The notes under the pieces: generated by a model
Told to the model about the DNA's origin: nothing
What the model saw: the letters and a program-made list of their open reading frames with translations, nothing else
The model's database searches: none
Position numbers and translations under genes: made by a program
Origin: Dunaliella salina
Taxonomy: Eukaryota > Chlorophyta > Chlorophyceae > Chlamydomonadales > Dunaliellaceae
Reading direction: 5' to 3'
Assembly (NCBI GenBank): GCA_002284615.2
Contig: MU069986.1
Location: 23,979 to 38,137 of the forward strand
DNA: 14,159 bases
Shown: positions 1-14,159 of the stretch, piece after piece
Numbering within the stretch: the first letter of the stretch is position 1
How the letters are laid out: each line of letters opens with the position of its first letter

Positions 1-1764
1 GCATACTCAGCGCAATGGAATTTTGAGTTGGATCAGTGTTATGGGGCAAAAACTGAGGAGCGGACACCCATGCAAATCTGCCCCTTCAGGCACCCACAAC
101 TGGCTTTCAAGTCCCAAACGTGTCTTTCTGACTTCACCATGTACAAACACATTAAACTTCGTCACTTTCCTAGAAGTTTGAATTGGATTGCTGCATGTTT
201 GCCTCCACACCCCCTGCTGCCCACACCCATTTGCATGTGGCACTGACTCTGATTCATGCACAGAGGCCTCCCTTTTCACCCAATTTGCTCAAAGAGGGTG
301 CCAATTGACACTTCTTGAGCTCAGGAATCCCATAATATGTTCATAATTCTGTTGGAGTGGCTCAGAAAATTTCAAGAGGGAGTGTCCCAAAAGTCACCCC
401 CCACCCCCCACCCTCTCCGATCGGACCCATACGTACACCAATCGACAGCTCTCATTCTCAGGATTCTGAGTATATAGTTTTTAAAAAGATAACCCCTTGA
501 GTGTCAAAAGTTATGCTCCCTACAGGCTCCTGCAGGTACAAACAAACTTATGTTCGTTATACAAACATGGAAACCATGTCACAAAGTCACCTTAATTCCG
601 CACTTCGCAAGTGAAGCACTTTCGCTGCCATGCGTTCTTTGGCTTGAGATGAACAGAGGCTCAAGCACAGACAAGCCATCAGCAAACATGGAACCAGCCA
701 TAAGACTGAAAGCCAAATTAAACATTAACTTCCCCCATGAAACATCTCCTTGAGTGCACACAAGGGAAGCACGAAAAGCTGAGCAGCATGTCACTTCCAG
801 ACCATCTACAACATTGCCACGTCCTCTATGCCTCTGTCCAGCACAGTATAGGGTAGCTTGTGCAAATTATTGTGAACTTGTGTGCACATGTACATACACA
901 ACCCAAGACACACAAAACCATTCTCATCGGCTGAAATATCTCGCCAAGGTTCCCAAAACTGTTTCAACTTACCCAGGCATGCCTTACGACTGCAGGTTTT
1001 ACTGCATGGTACGCACAGCGTGCAAGTGTATGTGTGTGCATTTATGAAGCGCTGATTTTTCCACATGACTACAACCATTCTGCAACAAGACACTTGCAAT
1101 CCAGCGTGAGTACATGCCACAAGGCCCTGTCAACTTACCAAGTAGGCCAAATGGCCGCACCATGCACAATGCAGTGTTCCGTCTGGACCACACAGTCGTG
1201 AAATCATTACTTGTCATTAATGCTTGAAAACAGGGAGCCTGTCAGGTTTGCGGTAAAGGAAATCAGCAGACTTCAATGTGCACGGGTGTTTACCGGTATT
1301 TCAAGTACCACTAAAAATATGTATGTAAATCATTCACCATTCTCTTTTGTGCGCTTACCAGCGGTTTTACACACTCTGTTCCGTCAGAATGAGAAAAGAA
1401 GGGAGAGTGCCGCCACACGAAAGAGCAGGACGACATCAGCAATAACATGGAAATTTTCAATTTGTTCTGGTAAAAAATGAATAGCGGTTCAACCTAATTG
1501 ATCAGTAGAGAGACCGATGCCGGGCTTGCTAATAGGAAATTCAATACATTCCATTTAGAATGTGTTTTTTCGAGAGCACGCGGGGCCTTGCGGCCAACAG
1601 GTAGTGCAAGTGGGACAAGTCCCAGGTGTCAGGACCTTCAGCTACTTCCCAGTCTCGAGGTGAGTCCAAATCAGAAACGCAAGATGAACAGGCAGGATGA
1701 ACAAGCAGGAAATTGGAATCGAGGCGAAGATGTGCCAACTGTCACGGAACCGAAATGCAAGCTG

Positions 1765-1790
1765 GCAAAGTTCTTGTTCAAGAACTTTGC
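1765..1790. repeat. Perfect 12-bp inverted repeat with 2-nt loop
   Basis: GCAAAGTTCTTG (1765-1776), TT, CAAGAACTTTGC (1779-1790). It is flanked by exact 9-bp direct repeats ATGCAAGCT at 1755-1763 and 1791-1799. Confidence 0.92.
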
Positions 1791-1831
1791 ATGCAAGCTA
1801 AAGTGAATGTTGAAGCATGTTCCTTTTTTCA

Positions 1832-1865
1832 CACCTGTTAAAAGGTGCGCTAAAATAGATTTAGC
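1832..1865. repeat. Two small adjacent hairpins
   Basis: CACCT (1832-1836) pairs with AGGTG (1843-1847) over a 6-nt loop, and GCTAAA (1849-1854) pairs with TTTAGC (1860-1865) over a 5-nt loop. Confidence 0.75.
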
Positions 1866-1873
1866 CACCTTAT

Positions 1874-1904
1874 CCTCCAGTTTAAAACTGTTTTAAACAG
1901 GAGG
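1874..1904. repeat. 31-bp near-perfect palindrome
   Basis: Left arm CCTCCAGTTTAAAAC (1874-1888), T, right arm GTTTTAAACAGGAGG (1890-1904); 14 of 15 positions pair. Confidence 0.92.
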
Positions 1905-2559
1905 GTAGGGCCAACTGGCTTGTCTGTTCTGGCGCTATATCAGCTATGTTGAGAAATGGCCTTAGACGGACGCGCAAAGGCAAGAACTCACAGGTGAACA
2001 AAATTGCATAAGTGGAATGCGTGATGAAGAAAATATTCACTACCGCATGGTTGTGCAAACTGCACTCGCGGCTCAAGCGAATGCTACAGATCCCTGTAAA
2101 ACATCTCCCAGCAAGAAAGTAGGCTTCTTCCTTTCCTTGAGATGTACATACTTTCATTGAAGGATTCAGTGATATGCTCAATTAGCTCTTACTTTAACTC
2201 GCTGCAAATGCAAGGAGGCGGTTAGCGGAAAACAGCCTTTGAAATGGCTTTTTACACAGAAGGGTCAAAGTCCCATGCCCCGTGTCCAAATCTGTCCGTA
2301 CGCTCTTACTTTGTTGGATGATTTATTTGGTTATTGCTGACGGACTAAAAGTCCAAACTTGCCAGTACAGCAGGCATATACACATGTATGTGCTTGTGTG
2401 CCCTTTTGAGTACTGCCAACTCTCTGTTTCTGGCCAGCTTCATGGACATAAAGGCATACTATTGTACCAACACTCGTGATGGTCTCTATTGCGCTCTTTT
2501 TCACAACATAACTTGTAAACAGGATGAACCTTCACTATGCATCTGCAGGGGGCTGCGGA

Positions 2560-14088
<11,529 letters not shown>

Positions 14089-14112
<24 letters not shown>

Positions 14113-14159
14113 GTAAGATGCAAGGGTTAGCACCGTGCTATTGACACACACACACACAC
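14089..14159. repeat. Two CA microsatellites around the exon 15 donor
   Basis: One run at 14089-14103 is inside exon 15. A second from 14144 to the window end (14159) is inside intron 15 and may continue. Confidence 0.9.

Larger units (their letters stand above)
1..2559. other. Upstream region without a supported gene
   Basis: Only short ORFs (about 130 codons or fewer) without recognisable motifs were seen on either strand. It contains a C-rich run (about 397-412), the hairpin cluster at 1765-1904, and scattered splice-like sites (GAG|GTGAGT at 1660 on +; several GTAAG-like sites on -). It probably holds the promoter and 5' UTR of the protease gene, possibly with a 5' UTR intron, plus intergenic DNA. 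No promoter element could be identified with confidence. Confidence 0.5.

Noticed and set aside
1498..1806. 102-codon + ORF upstream
   Set aside because: No recognisable motif, and it overlaps the hairpin. It could be a chance ORF; a donor-like GTGAGT lies in it.

Overview
The window is eukaryotic nuclear DNA. No bacterial-style operon, long uninterrupted gene, rRNA or tRNA was seen. What can be supported is one large intron-rich gene on the + strand, running from about position 2560 out of the right edge. Canonical GT...AG introns of roughly 0.36-1.3 kb, mixed base composition and many simple repeats suggest a unicellular alga or another protist with sizeable introns. A green alga is possible, but this is an inference and the taxon cannot be fixed from the sequence.

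The gene encodes a secreted, subtilisin-type (family S8) serine protease of the KP-43/Dictyostelium Tag-like type. Fifteen exons could be reconstructed by eye: 2560-2804, 3607-3802, 4263-4470, 5275-5442, 5926-6032, 6397-6468, 7066-7158, 7889-7954, 8579-8668, 9936-9990, 10577-10651, 11670-11836, 12687-12831, 13335-13402 and 14029-14112. All fourteen junctions are phase-compatible and give 1839 nt, or 613 codons, without a stop. In order the product has a signal peptide, a pro-region, the catalytic Asp motif (TDTGLD, D369), the catalytic His motif (GHGTHVAG, H433, interrupted by an intron), the NSW substrate-binding strand and the oxyanion-hole Asn (FAAGNQG, N564). The catalytic Ser motif (GTSMA type) and the C-terminus lie beyond the right edge. 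All residue numbers count from the ATG at 2560.

Positions 1-2559 upstream hold no gene I can support. They contain a cluster of four hairpins (1765-1904) and some splice-site-like sequences of uncertain meaning.

The introns are rich in recent tandem duplications: 18-bp units in intron 1, 38-bp and 30-bp units in intron 3, diverged ~100-bp units in intron 7, 36-bp units in intron 8, ~72-bp units in intron 10, 35-bp units in intron 11 and a CA/CGCA compound microsatellite in intron 12. In several places the duplicated piece carries a splice-site-like sequence. The clearest cases are second copies of the exon 4 and exon 5 acceptors lying 128 and 88 bp upstream of the real ones. Exon 15 contains a coding CA microsatellite (His-Thr-His-Thr-His). 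I found no convincing new multi-gene system. The unusual content is in the gene architecture and the duplicated splice-like sites.
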